Made by a program: the position numbers and the translations under genes. The notes under the pieces are model-generated. The model searched no databases. It saw nothing but the letters and a program-made list of their open reading frames with translations, and was not told where the DNA came from. Below are positions 1 through 9,573 of a stretch of DNA of 64,000 bases, one piece after another. Source of the DNA: Hellea sp. Lineage in GTDB: Bacteria > Pseudomonadota > Alphaproteobacteria > Caulobacterales > Maricaulaceae. Where the stretch lies: contig JAOIVW010000011.1 in the NCBI GenBank assembly GCA_028224375.1, positions 29,451 through 93,450 of the forward strand, written 5' to 3'. The first letter of the stretch is position 1; every line of letters begins with the position of its first letter.

Positions 1-86
1 ACCTACTCTCGCTTCGACCCAATCCGATGAAACGAAATATATTGACATCAATAATACTCCTATCCTTCGGGGCCTTCAAATAGCAC

Positions 87-431
87 TTAATCTGCGGCCC
101 TTCTAAAGCCTTCAGGCGTATATTCACGCTGCCGCCGAATCTCATAAATGCCGGGTTTAATTTCCAGTGATTCATGTGTGTCGAACGAGCGGTGATGCTC
201 AAGCACAGCAGGTTGATCGCCTGTGACTTCGAGATAGCCTCTGAATTGATCGACCGAAGCATATAGTTTTACTGTAGGCCGTTCTTTAACGCAGTGATTG
301 TGACCCGTCTCACTATGGGCGACAACAAACTGTCCATTTTCAGAATCTATCTGTTTGAGTCCTTCAGGAAGTTTATCGACTTTTAGCAAGAGGCAATCAC
401 CTTGTGCAGCGGAGTTGTTAAATGTTTTCAT
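87..431 (-). CDS. Small hypothetical protein, companion of the DUF6745 gene
   Basis: A 114-residue soluble protein with no signal peptide or membrane segment. It begins MKTFNNSAAQGDCLLLKV and has a C-terminal stretch (YEIRRQREYTPEGFRR) of a kind I associate with short proteins encoded beside DUF6745 genes. AAGGA lies 8 bases before the ATG. It starts 13 bases after the stop of the DUF6745 gene, so the two are almost certainly co-transcribed. Function is unknown; the conserved pairing suggests the products act together. Recognition of the pair is from memory, not from a search. Confidence 0.75.
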   Translation of the reverse strand: MKTFNNSAAQGDCLLLKVDKLPEGLKQIDSENGQFVVAHSETGHNHCVKERPTVKLYASVDQFRGYLEVTGDQPAVLEHHRSFDTHESLEIKPGIYEIRRQREYTPEGFRRAAD

Positions 432-443
432 TTCAGGTCCTTT

Positions 444-1754
444 CTAGGTTCTGACTTCGGGTTGATATTGTTCAGGCGATAGCCCCCACGTCCAAGCATT
501 GGCTTGACGCGCAGTGGTCATTTCTGGCGGCACAGGGATGGCAAAGTCTCGGCCAGTGCCGCATGTTACACGTAGGAACTTTTGAGCTTCAAAGTTGATA
601 GAAGCTTCTACAAGTTCTCCAATTTCTGGGTCTATATCTTTATCGATCGTATCAACGTCGAGTTCATTGAGAATGTTTTCCCATCCCAACATTTCACAAG
701 CGATACGACGGTGCTCCCCATTACGCATATATAAGGCATCAGATGCAGAGGGCTTATTTTGTATCCACTCTTCTGGAAAAATCATACCATTCCATGCGTG
801 AACAGAAAATCCGTCCGAGTATTCGATAGCAGGCCCAGTTTCACAATGAAGCCTCCCGCGCTCATCTAGATTTATTTGGCTATGCCGGTCTGATATAAAA
901 CAAATGTTTTCATAGGGCATCATCCAGCCTGAATGCTGCATAAGTTCAAATAAATCAGACTGCATATGAGTAGGAGTTGCCTTGCCTGTAATGCCACAAA
1001 AAAGACGGAAAGGCTCAAAGCTTAAGTTTTGCTGACACTGAAGCGATGATTTCAACTCCATCCGCTGTATTTTGGCCCCTCTATTGTAACCACTATAGCC
1101 GCCCCTATCGAAGTATTTATCATTGAAGACAAAACGCGACCAACTTTCTACAACCCCATCTCTACTCATATGGATTGCGATTTTTAATCTTACGATATCT
1201 GAGACATTTACCGGACTCGAGCTGCCTAAAAAATCAAGCTTAGGGCTTGAATCGTACATTTTTTCCCAGCTAAATTCGTCAGCTCCTTCATAGACATTAA
1301 TGGCATCTAGAGCGCTTGGCCCTGTAGGTCTGTCGCCGAACTGCCAACCGCTTTTAAGGATGCTTTGAACGGCGCCTAGACGAAAAGGCGTATTGTCGTA
1401 GGAATTATTATCTTCAACCCAAGTCTGCCATGGGGTGCCTCTGTCTTTTTTGGAAAACTTATCTACGCATATTTTAGCAAAAAGGGACTCTAATGGACTT
1501 TGAGTCCAAATTATCAAAGGCGCCGCCAATCCCGCACGCCTATAGATAATATTGACGGCGGCACGGGCTTTGTCTTTATTTATAGAATGCGTTGATAAAA
1601 CATTGGCGCGACAAAGCTTATGATGCTTATCACGAGTCAATGTCTCGCTGGTTAGCAAGTCTTCCAGCCCTTCAAGAGGGCTGACATGCAACGGCGTATC
1701 ACGGGGGCTCCGCCTGTTAGAGGCGGGCGTTATATGCGTCAATTCCATTGCCAT
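444..1754 (-). CDS. DUF6745 family protein
   Basis: The reading frame is open to 1823, but the ATG at 1754 (MAMELTHI) is chosen because AGAGGAGAT sits directly before it, giving 436 residues. The C-terminal half carries the family signature, a cluster reading LHCETGPAIEYSDGF followed by VHAWNGMIFPEEWI, and then a short region ending in a conserved RVTCGTGRDFAIPVP. DUF6745 proteins are widespread and uncharacterised. The gene sits upstream of a small partner and behind a long leader containing a terminator-like hairpin at 1805-1831, so expression may be controlled by attenuation. No catalytic motif is visible. Confidence 0.75.
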   Translation of the reverse strand: MAMELTHITPASNRRSPRDTPLHVSPLEGLEDLLTSETLTRDKHHKLCRANVLSTHSINKDKARAAVNIIYRRAGLAAPLIIWTQSPLESLFAKICVDKFSKKDRGTPWQTWVEDNNSYDNTPFRLGAVQSILKSGWQFGDRPTGPSALDAINVYEGADEFSWEKMYDSSPKLDFLGSSSPVNVSDIVRLKIAIHMSRDGVVESWSRFVFNDKYFDRGGYSGYNRGAKIQRMELKSSLQCQQNLSFEPFRLFCGITGKATPTHMQSDLFELMQHSGWMMPYENICFISDRHSQINLDERGRLHCETGPAIEYSDGFSVHAWNGMIFPEEWIQNKPSASDALYMRNGEHRRIACEMLGWENILNELDVDTIDKDIDPEIGELVEASINFEAQKFLRVTCGTGRDFAIPVPPEMTTARQANAWTWGLSPEQYQPEVRT

Positions 1755-2066
1755 GGGTATCTCCTCTATCTGGCGGATGGGGTTTATTAGCCACGAGAGG
1801 AGAATTAAAAAAAAGCGCCTCAAGGGGCGCTCATCACAGTTAAACCTGTATGTTCACCCTTATACCACAAGCGAGCATAACGCTCGCTTTGAACGCGTGA
1901 GACTAACATCTTCACGTACGATTGGTGAGTAGGTCATGATTAACATGAAACCTCATTAACCAAGATTCGTTTAAAGTCAATACTTGGGGTGTTGTCACGC
2001 TTACTAAGCCATCTTAAGGATTTCTTGAATCACTCATTAAACACAAGATTGCCGTTATAGAGACCA
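1755..2066 (-). promoter_or_regulatory. Structured leader upstream of the DUF6745 operon
   Basis: No convincing gene is present between the DUF6745 start and about 2066. On the minus strand there is a possible -35 TTGACT (1975-1980) with a weak -10 near 1953-1958, then a hairpin with AGCGAGC / GCTCGCT arms (about 1869-1887), then the terminator-like hairpin at 1805-1831. The arrangement suggests a long 5' leader or a small RNA. Promoter assignment is weak. Confidence 0.35.
1805..1831 (-). terminator. Rho-independent terminator or attenuator in the DUF6745 leader
   Basis: Read on the minus strand this is an AGCGCC / GGCGCT stem with a six-base loop followed by eight T residues. It lies only about 50 bases upstream of the DUF6745 ATG and not after any obvious gene, which fits a transcription attenuator or the end of a small RNA. 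Confidence 0.6.
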
Positions 2067-2166
2067 TTCAAAGGTTCGATTTTTGTTCCAAAAGTGTCGT
2101 TTTTAGGCTGGCTGCGCAACACAGACCCTCCATAATTGGATTATTGGGCGACAACGGCCTCTCGTC

Positions 2167-2206
2167 CAATGTACGCAATGAGGATAACCGCGACATCAGG
2201 TAACCA
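2167..2206 (+). repeat. Dispersed intergenic repeat, copy A (divergent)
   Basis: CAATGTACGCAATGAGGATA followed by ACCGCGACATCAGGTAACC matches the core of the family seen at 13166, 48064 and 55754 (GTCCGCAATGAGGAT...GACTTCAGCTTGG). It lies inside a weak minus-strand ORF (2068-2277), which argues against that ORF being a gene. Confidence 0.55.
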
Positions 2207-2321
2207 AAAAATAAATGTTGTCGTCCAATACTGATAATATGAACACGTTGGGTCAACTTTACTTTGGAGCTACCCATTAATTCGTCCCTCTTGTTTCATT
2301 TTCGAAATCTATCATAATCTC

Positions 2322-5300
2322 TCAATGAAAATCCCGGCTTGGAAACAACTTTCTTGCTTGTGACCTTGGATGATTGCCAGAGCCGTGTGCATAGTAGCCA
2401 GACACAGTTTTGCGGTCGCGAGAGCGGTCAGTTTGGTCTTTTGGCCTAGCGGGCTTAGGCACGTGTGATGCTTTCTGGTTTTTAGAAAGTGTCGTTGAGG
2501 AATTTACAGGACTTCGGACGTGGTCGGCATTATCGTGAGCGGGATAGATCTTATCAGTTCCATCACCAAGGCTATCTAGAAGATATGACACGTCTTCAAT
2601 TCTTTCTGAGATTATATGCGTGACGATGCCTTCTCGTTGTAGAGTTCCATATATGCGTAAAAGCCTTCCGGCCATAACTTCGGCGCGGTACTTTTCAAAC
2701 ATTGTATTCCACACAATGATGTTTGAGACGCCTGTGTCATCCTCAAGCGTTAAAAATATGACGCCTGATGCTGTCCCGGGCCTTTGCCGCGTAACAACAA
2801 GACCTGTGACGATGACGGGGCTATTATTTTCATGATTGCGGACATCTTCTGCCAAAGTGCGAGGGCCTAATTGTTCACTCAGAAGAGCCACAGGATGCTC
2901 GCGCAATGTCAATCTTGTGGCGACATAGTCCTCATAGACCTGCTGACTTTTTGTGAGTTCTGGAAGCAGAGATGCAATATCGGGCAGGCCTTCTCCAACC
3001 GCCGCAAATAAGGGTAGGGCACCCGTTCGCGGCAAAGCTTTGACCTGCCACAAAGCCTCACGGCGATTAAGGCCGTAGCAGTGAAACGCGTCCGCATGAG
3101 CAAGTTTGGAAAGCGCGCGCTGCGTAATGCCTGCGCGGCGCCAGACAGCATCTATAGATTGATACCCATTACCTCTGGCTGCTGTAATCCACCGAGCCTC
3201 TTGTTCGGGCATGCCTTTTATTTGGCGGTATCCTAGCCTTACGGCTAGAGCGCCGTCCCCATCAGGCTCCAACGTACAGTCCCAATAGCTATGCTCGATA
3301 CTGACAGGAAGAACACGAATATTGTGGCGCTCCATGTCTTGTACGATTTGTGCGGGCGCATAAAACCCCATTGGTTGGGAATTTAGAAGTGCGCACCCAA
3401 AGACTTCTGGATGATGGCATTTTAACCAGCAGGAGACATAGACGATTAAAGCAAAACTAGCCGCGTGACTTTGCGGAAACCCGTAACCGGAAAACCCTTC
3501 AAGTTGCCGGAAAACGGCCTCGGCAAAATCAAGCTGATATCCGTTTTCGATGCAGCCTTTGATGAAACGTTCTTTATGGATTTGGATGCGGCCCGGACCT
3601 GACGAACTTGCTAGAGAACGGCGTAAGTGGTCTGCTTCAGAGGCTGTAAAACCAGCCGCTATAGAGGCAATTTCCATAGCTTGTTCCTGGAATAACGGAA
3701 TGCCCAGCGTTTTTTCAAGAGCAGGTTTAAGATCGTCACTTGGATAGATGACCTCCTCTTCGCCGCGCCTTCTTTTAAGGTAGGGGTGCACCATGTCACC
3801 TTGGATAGGACCAGGTCTGATAATGGCGACCTCGATGATGAGATCGTAAAAAGTGCGTGGCCGCATGCGAGGCAGAAACTGCATTTGCGCGCGCGATTCA
3901 ATTTGAAAAACACCCAGCGTATCAGCAACACAAATCATGTCGTAAACATCGCTATCTTCTTGGGGGACAGAGGCAATAGAAACATCCAGCCCCTTCCACT
4001 GGCGGAGCATGTCAAATCCTTTGCGAATACAGGTGAGCATTCCAAGCGCTAGGACATCGATTTTCATCATGCCCATGACATCGATATCGTTTTTATCCCA
4101 CTCAATGATTGTGCGGTCCTCCATAGCGGCATTTTCTATGGGACAAAGCGCGTCCAGCCTTTGGTTTGTAATGACGAACCCGCCCGTATGCTGCGAAAGG
4201 TGACGCGGAAATCCTGTCAATTCTTTGGCAATCTCTAATGTCAGCGCAACCCGTCTCGCAGCAGGATTTAAACCGACTCCCTTTGCGCGTTCCTTCGAAA
4301 GAGCGCCGTCTCGCCATCCCCAGACCTGGGAGGTGAGGGCATTGATATTATCTTCTGACAGTCCCATCGCCTTCGCGGTTTCCCGAATGGCTGAGCGCGT
4401 TCTGAAGTGAATAACCGTTGAGCATATTGCTGCGCGTTCACGGCCATATTTGCGGAAAATATATTGGATGACTTCTTCGCGGCGTTCATGCTCAAAATCT
4501 ACATCGATATCCGGAGGCTCATTTCTGACTTCCGAAATAAAACGCTCAAAAACCATATTGATAACGTCAGGGCTTGCCTCAGTAATTCCAAGTGCAAAAC
4601 ATACGACAGAATTAGCAGCTGAACCGCGCCCTTGGCACAGAATGCCTTGACCCCGTGCATAGGCAACAATGTCCTGAACGGTTAAAAAGTAGGGCGCATA
4701 TGAAAGTCTTGCAATAAGGGCTAGTTCTTTTTCAACCAATGCTCGAGTTTTGAGAGCAACGCCGCCGGGATAACGCCAAACCAGACCCTTTTCTGTAAGC
4801 TGTCTAAGCCGTGTGTCAGGATCAATCCCATTTAAAACTTCATCAGGATATTCATATTTGATTTCACTAAGCCGAAATTTACATGTCTCGGCAATGCGCA
4901 GCGTATTTCTAATAGCATCTGAATAACCCACGAAAAGGCGGCGCATCGCAAATTCGGGCTTTAAACGCCTTTCTGCATTAAGAAGTGCATTCTGTCCGAT
5001 TTGGTCAATCGTTTTACCTAGTCTGATACACGTCAATATATCAGCTATGCGCCGCCGTTTAGCGTCATGCATTAAAACACCCCCAAGCGCGACTACCGGA
5101 ATGTTTTTCGCAACAGCCAGATCATTGATTTGAGCAAAACGTGTAGTGTCCCAACCGTCGTAATAGGCGGCTATGCCAATGTAAAAATCCTGTCCAAATG
5201 CATTTGCTAGGGCGGAGATTTCATTCTTGTAGGCAACAGGATCTTTTAGAATAACTACGCAGTCTTTCAATCGCGCGATGACATCATCTAATTGTAGTGC

Positions 5301-5612
5301 GCAGCTACCCTTTACGGCACGCCGTTTTCCTAATGTTAGAAGCCGAGATAAAGAGCTGTAACCGGCCAGTGTCTTTGGATAGACAAGCAATGTCATACCG
5401 CATGTAAGCTCAAGGCGTGATCCAACTCGCAAATCCTGTTCGTATTCCTCAGCCGCCGCATATGCGCGAACAATTCCGGATAGAGTATTTGTGTCCGCCA
5501 TACCTATTGCCGAAAGCCCAAGGGCTTTGGCCTCCATAACCAATTCTGCGGGATGGCTTGCACCCTTCAAGAATGAAAAGTTTGACGTTATATCGAGCTC
5601 AGCATAGGCCAT
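2322..5612 (-). CDS. dnaE2: Error-prone DNA polymerase DnaE2 (ImuC)
   Basis: A 1096-residue C-family polymerase, the usual length of DnaE2. The N-terminal PHP domain starts YAELDITSNFSFLKGASHP; the palm catalytic motif PPDIDVDF is at residues 366-373; an OB-fold region precedes a low-complexity tail that ends in the typical HPRSQARKLFPSRDFH. DnaE2 performs translesion synthesis in the SOS mutasome with ImuA and ImuB. Its ATG overlaps the imuB stop by one base (TAATG), so translation is coupled. Downstream is a 45-base gap and then the accessory leader region, with no clear terminator. Confidence 0.95.
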   Translation of the reverse strand: MAYAELDITSNFSFLKGASHPAELVMEAKALGLSAIGMADTNTLSGIVRAYAAAEEYEQDLRVGSRLELTCGMTLLVYPKTLAGYSSLSRLLTLGKRRAVKGSCALQLDDVIARLKDCVVILKDPVAYKNEISALANAFGQDFYIGIAAYYDGWDTTRFAQINDLAVAKNIPVVALGGVLMHDAKRRRIADILTCIRLGKTIDQIGQNALLNAERRLKPEFAMRRLFVGYSDAIRNTLRIAETCKFRLSEIKYEYPDEVLNGIDPDTRLRQLTEKGLVWRYPGGVALKTRALVEKELALIARLSYAPYFLTVQDIVAYARGQGILCQGRGSAANSVVCFALGITEASPDVINMVFERFISEVRNEPPDIDVDFEHERREEVIQYIFRKYGRERAAICSTVIHFRTRSAIRETAKAMGLSEDNINALTSQVWGWRDGALSKERAKGVGLNPAARRVALTLEIAKELTGFPRHLSQHTGGFVITNQRLDALCPIENAAMEDRTIIEWDKNDIDVMGMMKIDVLALGMLTCIRKGFDMLRQWKGLDVSIASVPQEDSDVYDMICVADTLGVFQIESRAQMQFLPRMRPRTFYDLIIEVAIIRPGPIQGDMVHPYLKRRRGEEEVIYPSDDLKPALEKTLGIPLFQEQAMEIASIAAGFTASEADHLRRSLASSSGPGRIQIHKERFIKGCIENGYQLDFAEAVFRQLEGFSGYGFPQSHAASFALIVYVSCWLKCHHPEVFGCALLNSQPMGFYAPAQIVQDMERHNIRVLPVSIEHSYWDCTLEPDGDGALAVRLGYRQIKGMPEQEARWITAARGNGYQSIDAVWRRAGITQRALSKLAHADAFHCYGLNRREALWQVKALPRTGALPLFAAVGEGLPDIASLLPELTKSQQVYEDYVATRLTLREHPVALLSEQLGPRTLAEDVRNHENNSPVIVTGLVVTRQRPGTASGVIFLTLEDDTGVSNIIVWNTMFEKYRAEVMAGRLLRIYGTLQREGIVTHIISERIEDVSYLLDSLGDGTDKIYPAHDNADHVRSPVNSSTTLSKNQKASHVPKPARPKDQTDRSRDRKTVSGYYAHGSGNHPRSQARKLFPSRDFH

Positions 5613-7171
5613 TACCGCAGAAACTCACCGGCGCAAAACCATCCTAAATCAGGATTTTGAGGGCATTGCATTAGCCATAATTTGCGTCCGCACACAGTCT
5701 TTACGCGCCAGTAATCTCGCAAATTTTCGGACAGCCAATCGTGTTGTGTTATCCACCATAAAGGACTGACTCTTTCAGGACCTTGCGAAATGACCGTAAT
5801 AAAGTTTGCGCCTTTCCAACTAAAGGCTTTTGGAGGGCGTCCCGGCGTCGTCACAGATATTCGTGCTGGCCTATATGATAGTTCAGGTCTTGGATGAACA
5901 TAGAGATTAGCGTTTGTGTCCTTTGGACGTTTATTTACGACCTCTTCTGAAGCGTGCTCTCGCTCAGGGGCGTGGCTGTCATAAGCAACAGGGCGGCGGA
6001 GCCGGTCAAAGCCCAGACGATTGCCAAGCGTTGTGAGTGTTTGATTTACGGCCTCTTCGTCGCGTGCACCATCATCTCCTATGGCAATTTGAACGGGTTT
6101 GAAGACTTCTGTATTAATAGCCTCTAACCTGAACCAATCTGCACCAAATTTGAGTAACAAGCTATCAATAGGCCGTGCGAATTGTCTCATAACTGAAGCG
6201 TGATCATAGGTCGGGTTAGCAAACCCAATGGTCAAATGATGATCGCCGCTATCCACACAGCGAACGGTCAATGTGAAACCTCGGGCGCCATACGCTTTAT
6301 CAGCCAAGCGAGTACAAACCCGCTCCGAAAGACGGCGAAGAACTTCTGTTACATCATTCACAAGGCCTATGGGGTCGGGAAGGTTCATTTGCGCTGCAAA
6401 AACCTTGGGCGCTGCGGCCGGAATGACAGGGTCAATAACGTGGCCGCGCAGCTCGTCTAATGCCGTTGGAAGTTTGACAGAAAACCTGCGAGCAAGCTCT
6501 GATGATTTCATTGCTGTTAAATCCGCAATAGTCCGGAGACCCAAGCGCGAGAGGCTTTGCGCAATTGCCGCGCTCATATCTAATGCGCAGACGGGCAGGG
6601 CGCAGACTTGTTTATATTCGTTTGAGGAACAGGAGATAAAAATATCCTCACCGGAAAACCTGGCAAAGCCTCGCGCGGCTCTTTGTGTATTTGCTATGCC
6701 AATGCGAGGTGTGACATTGAGATCCCGCAGCCCTTCAAATAACGCACGGCTAATGCCTTTCTCGCCCCCAAAGAGGTGAGCGCACCCCGTGATATCAAGT
6801 GATAATCCATCCGCTGACACAATCCCCACCCTCGGCGAGAACTTATCAGCCCAGCGCTGTAGAGCCTTGAGTAAATGTCTCTCGCGCAAAATATCTCTAG
6901 GTTCGGATAAGAGATCAGGACAGAGCGCCGCAGCATCTGTCAAAGATTGTCCTGCAACAACGCCGTGAGCCTTTGCGTGTGAATTCATATTCAATATGCG
7001 TTCGGCATTGCTCAGTTTCTCAGTTACAGCGAACGGTCCACATAAGCGGCTATCCTCACGCCGTCTCCAGCGGTCGAGCGGTAGACAGGGTAGATGGACT
7101 GATAAGTTTCGTTTCTGCAAAGCCGGGCGAAACGGCCGCTGCTTGGAGGTCAAACGGTTTGAGCGTAGCAT
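5612..7171 (-). CDS. imuB: ImuB, Y-family polymerase-like mutasome protein
   Basis: 519 residues. It matches ImuB: an N-terminal SVHLPCLPLDRWRR segment, then FAVTEK and AHGVVAGQSLTDA, a Y-family-like fold lacking the catalytic acidic pair, and a C-terminal interaction region. ImuB is a non-catalytic adaptor linking DnaE2 to the beta clamp. The start at 7171 overlaps imuA by 116 bases but has AAGGAG ten bases upstream; homology begins only at about residue 21, so a start closer to 7110 cannot be excluded. It is translationally coupled to dnaE2. Confidence 0.9.
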   Translation of the reverse strand: MLRSNRLTSKQRPFRPALQKRNLSVHLPCLPLDRWRRREDSRLCGPFAVTEKLSNAERILNMNSHAKAHGVVAGQSLTDAAALCPDLLSEPRDILRERHLLKALQRWADKFSPRVGIVSADGLSLDITGCAHLFGGEKGISRALFEGLRDLNVTPRIGIANTQRAARGFARFSGEDIFISCSSNEYKQVCALPVCALDMSAAIAQSLSRLGLRTIADLTAMKSSELARRFSVKLPTALDELRGHVIDPVIPAAAPKVFAAQMNLPDPIGLVNDVTEVLRRLSERVCTRLADKAYGARGFTLTVRCVDSGDHHLTIGFANPTYDHASVMRQFARPIDSLLLKFGADWFRLEAINTEVFKPVQIAIGDDGARDEEAVNQTLTTLGNRLGFDRLRRPVAYDSHAPEREHASEEVVNKRPKDTNANLYVHPRPELSYRPARISVTTPGRPPKAFSWKGANFITVISQGPERVSPLWWITQHDWLSENLRDYWRVKTVCGRKLWLMQCPQNPDLGWFCAGEFLR

Positions 7172-7763
7172 TTTGGCGGGTCTCCTTGTCTTTCCAGTTC
7201 ACAGACCAGTGCCCAATCTGGCCGCGTTTATTTTTTGTCAGCTCCCATATCCAGTTTGCTTTTCCTGTTGGGTCAGGGGCGCAATGCCAGCGAGTTTGAG
7301 CCGCAGAGGATTGTGCGCGGCGTGAGATCACATTCAGGCCTAAACCCGCGCCGCATTGCGAGGCGACCTGTAATCTACGGCTCTCAAATAAATCAGGGCC
7401 CATATCGATTTGAGTAACAACCAAATTGACGCCCTTGCACCTAAGCGCTTCTTCCGAGGCCCAAAGAATTTCGCGGCGGTTGGCGGCTTGGATTGTTATA
7501 AGACGGCCTGACTCAAAATATTGATCGACGCCTCGCGCGCGCAGCGATTGCGTGTCCCTAGCGAGGCCAATCCAAAAGATAGGACCTTTACAAACGGCCC
7601 CGATGACCAAAGCCATAGCTATAGCAGCAGGACCAGTGGACTCATGTACGCGCGCCTTTGTTAGGACCTTGATATCACCAACCGAGACGCAATTTAGTGC
7701 CGCTAATTTATTCTCGGATGCCCTCGAAACGATGCCGCCATATGTAGAATTCAAACTATTCAT
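7056..7763 (-). CDS. imuA: ImuA, RecA-like SOS mutagenesis protein
   Basis: 235 residues with features of the alphaproteobacterial ImuA family (IFWIGLARDTQSL, a segment EILWASEEALRC, and a C-terminal WHCAPDPTGKANWIWEL). ImuA is a RecA-fold accessory factor in the DnaE2 mutasome. It is the first gene of the operon imuA-imuB-dnaE2 and its ATG directly follows a LexA box (7764-7789). AGGA precedes the ATG by two bases within that box. The classical Walker A is not evident, as is common in this family. Confidence 0.85.
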   Translation of the reverse strand: MNSLNSTYGGIVSRASENKLAALNCVSVGDIKVLTKARVHESTGPAAIAMALVIGAVCKGPIFWIGLARDTQSLRARGVDQYFESGRLITIQAANRREILWASEEALRCKGVNLVVTQIDMGPDLFESRRLQVASQCGAGLGLNVISRRAQSSAAQTRWHCAPDPTGKANWIWELTKNKRGQIGHWSVNWKDKETRQNATLKPFDLQAAAVSPGFAETKLISPSTLSTARPLETA

Positions 7764-7789
7764 GTTCCTGTTTTGTTCTTATATTGAAC
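7764..7789 (-). promoter_or_regulatory. LexA (SOS) box of the imuA operon
   Basis: The plus strand reads GTTC-N7-GTTC at 7764-7778, the LexA operator of Alphaproteobacteria, and the second GTTC is followed by N7 and GAAC (7786-7789), giving an overlapping palindromic GTTC-N7-GAAC. The box touches the imuA start codon and contains a TATAAG that could be the -10, so LexA bound here would block transcription start directly. Confidence 0.85.
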
Positions 7790-7953
7790 ATGGAGTCAAT
7801 AGGTGAAGGAATATTTTCCTACTATGGGTGTGGATAATTTTGGGTTGGTGATGATTCGTAACACGCTAACGATACAAGTCTTGCGTATCGAAACATAAAT
7901 GTGCGTGATAAATATGGCTGCATTTCTGTATACAAAGTCAGGAACCCTCTGAA

Positions 7954-9411
7954 TTAATCTTCAATATGAATACGTTTTACAGTTTTGTTGTTCAAAACCT
8001 TTACCCACTCTTGAACACCGTCGCGTTTCATCACTGCAGCTGAAGACTTTGGCGCGACCCAGCCATAAATTGGGATTTCACGATAACCGGGTTTTGCCTT
8101 ACCAAAACACCATTGCATATTGCCATATGTTGCAGGGTCGCGGCCATCCAAGCTTAGCCTATCATTTATATAGCAGGCTGTATTCCACGCTGTCTCAGGG
8201 TCTTTCGTCCAGGCAATGAGTTTTTTACCCCAATACATGCGCAGATTATTATGCATGTAGCCGGTCAGTAGCCATTGTTTCTGAGCGGCATTCCAAACCG
8301 CATCATTAGTTTCGCCGTGAATAAGCTCATCTATACTATAGAGACTTTCGCGTTCATCATCCGCGTGTTCGAGCAAGGTAGACTTTGCGCTTTTAGGGAG
8401 GCCATCAAATTTTTCAAAGCCGGTTATATGCGCTGCTTGATAGTGAAACCACTCTCTCCAGGTGATAGCTTCATCTAAAAACTTCCATTTTGCTGCCGAA
8501 TGGGCCTTACTCTTTTGAACAGCCTTATAGAGCTCTCTTGGTCCTAATAATCCAAAATGAAGATAGGGAGATAATCTCGAGCCGGACCCGTCTATTGCAG
8601 GGTTATTGCGTGTCCACTTATATCGCGGAAGGTCATTCTCTATAAAATCATTCATGCGCCTGATAGCTTCTCCGCGCGAGGGAGGGAATTCAGCGCAAAC
8701 CCACAGACTATGATCGATATCGCAAGTAGATAATATGTCCACCAGATCTTCATCTGATGAGCTACGTAAATTGATATCAGAAAACCCCAAACCCTTCTTA
8801 TACAAAGGCTGTAGAGCTTTCAGATCATATTTAGCTTGTGAAAATTGGTCTCTGGGGGCTTTATTGGCGGCTCTAAAGCTCGGTGTGGTTTTGAGGCCTA
8901 ATTGAAGGGTGCCTGTGGGTACCAGCCTGGCCGTATCAACTACATAGACCGGCCTGTCGGTTTTGCTCGCGAAACTCACTGTCTGAGACCTAGCGACAAA
9001 TGTAGGATGATCTTCCGCAAATACAGCACGTGCTTTTTTGGCAAGGCGATAGACCAAACCCTTTTCAAGGTTTTTCGGAGTTTGCAAATAGCTAACGCAC
9101 CGCAAACCTCGCTCATCACACCCTCGCTGCACATCCCGGCTTCCACCCAATAAGAAATAATGCAGCCTATCAGACGCATGAGGGTAATCCTGCCGCATGC
9201 CATGATAAACAACGACAGGTAACCTATGCTGATTAGCGTAGGAAATTGCCGCGTCGATCAAAGGGTTATCAAAAGCCCGCAATGTTTGTTGTAGCCAACA
9301 CAATACATATTCCGCTTCGTCGTTTGGCGGCTGAGAATTCAGGGCACGGCTACGGACATTTAAATCTTCATCGTCAAGGTCAGGCATGACATTATCGAAC
9401 AAATCCTTCAC
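7954..9411 (-). CDS. phr: Class II deoxyribodipyrimidine photolyase
   Basis: 485 residues starting at a GTG with GGAG eight bases upstream. It carries the class II signature near the C-terminus: WLLTGYMHNNLRMYWGKK, then INDRLSLDGRDPATYGNMQW and YREIPIYG, with an N-terminal cofactor-binding domain. These enzymes use light and reduced FAD to reverse cyclobutane pyrimidine dimers. Its place beside the SOS mutasome makes a UV-damage neighbourhood, although it is a separate unit with no LexA box seen upstream. The C-terminal extension after the signature (about 35 residues) is slightly long. Confidence 0.9.
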   Translation of the reverse strand: MKDLFDNVMPDLDDEDLNVRSRALNSQPPNDEAEYVLCWLQQTLRAFDNPLIDAAISYANQHRLPVVVYHGMRQDYPHASDRLHYFLLGGSRDVQRGCDERGLRCVSYLQTPKNLEKGLVYRLAKKARAVFAEDHPTFVARSQTVSFASKTDRPVYVVDTARLVPTGTLQLGLKTTPSFRAANKAPRDQFSQAKYDLKALQPLYKKGLGFSDINLRSSSDEDLVDILSTCDIDHSLWVCAEFPPSRGEAIRRMNDFIENDLPRYKWTRNNPAIDGSGSRLSPYLHFGLLGPRELYKAVQKSKAHSAAKWKFLDEAITWREWFHYQAAHITGFEKFDGLPKSAKSTLLEHADDERESLYSIDELIHGETNDAVWNAAQKQWLLTGYMHNNLRMYWGKKLIAWTKDPETAWNTACYINDRLSLDGRDPATYGNMQWCFGKAKPGYREIPIYGWVAPKSSAAVMKRDGVQEWVKVLNNKTVKRIHIED

Positions 9412-9429
9412 ATCAATGTCTCCGTGTTT

Positions 9430-9573
9430 TTAACCTTTGCCTTTAGCAAAAGCTTCAATGCGCCGCCGCTCAGTCTCTCTATATATATCGCGTGTTCAGC
9501 TGACTGTAAGGCCAGCCCAACCGATGAAATCGCCGATCATAAGTACAGATCGCGGAATAACGAGTTTACTCAT
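9430..9573 (-). pseudogene. Small ORF interrupted by one in-frame TGA
   Basis: From an ATG at 9573 the frame reads MSKLVIPRSVLMIGDFIGWA, ends at TGA after 24 codons, and continues in the same frame as RETERRRIEAFAKGKG to a TAA at 9430-9432. Both parts look protein-like. I read it as a ~47-residue gene inactivated by a nonsense change just upstream of the photolyase gene. Family unknown. Confidence 0.3.

Noticed and set aside
2068..2277. 69-residue minus-strand ORF with a plausible ribosome site
   Set aside because: It contains a copy of the dispersed repeat and has no protein-like pattern.
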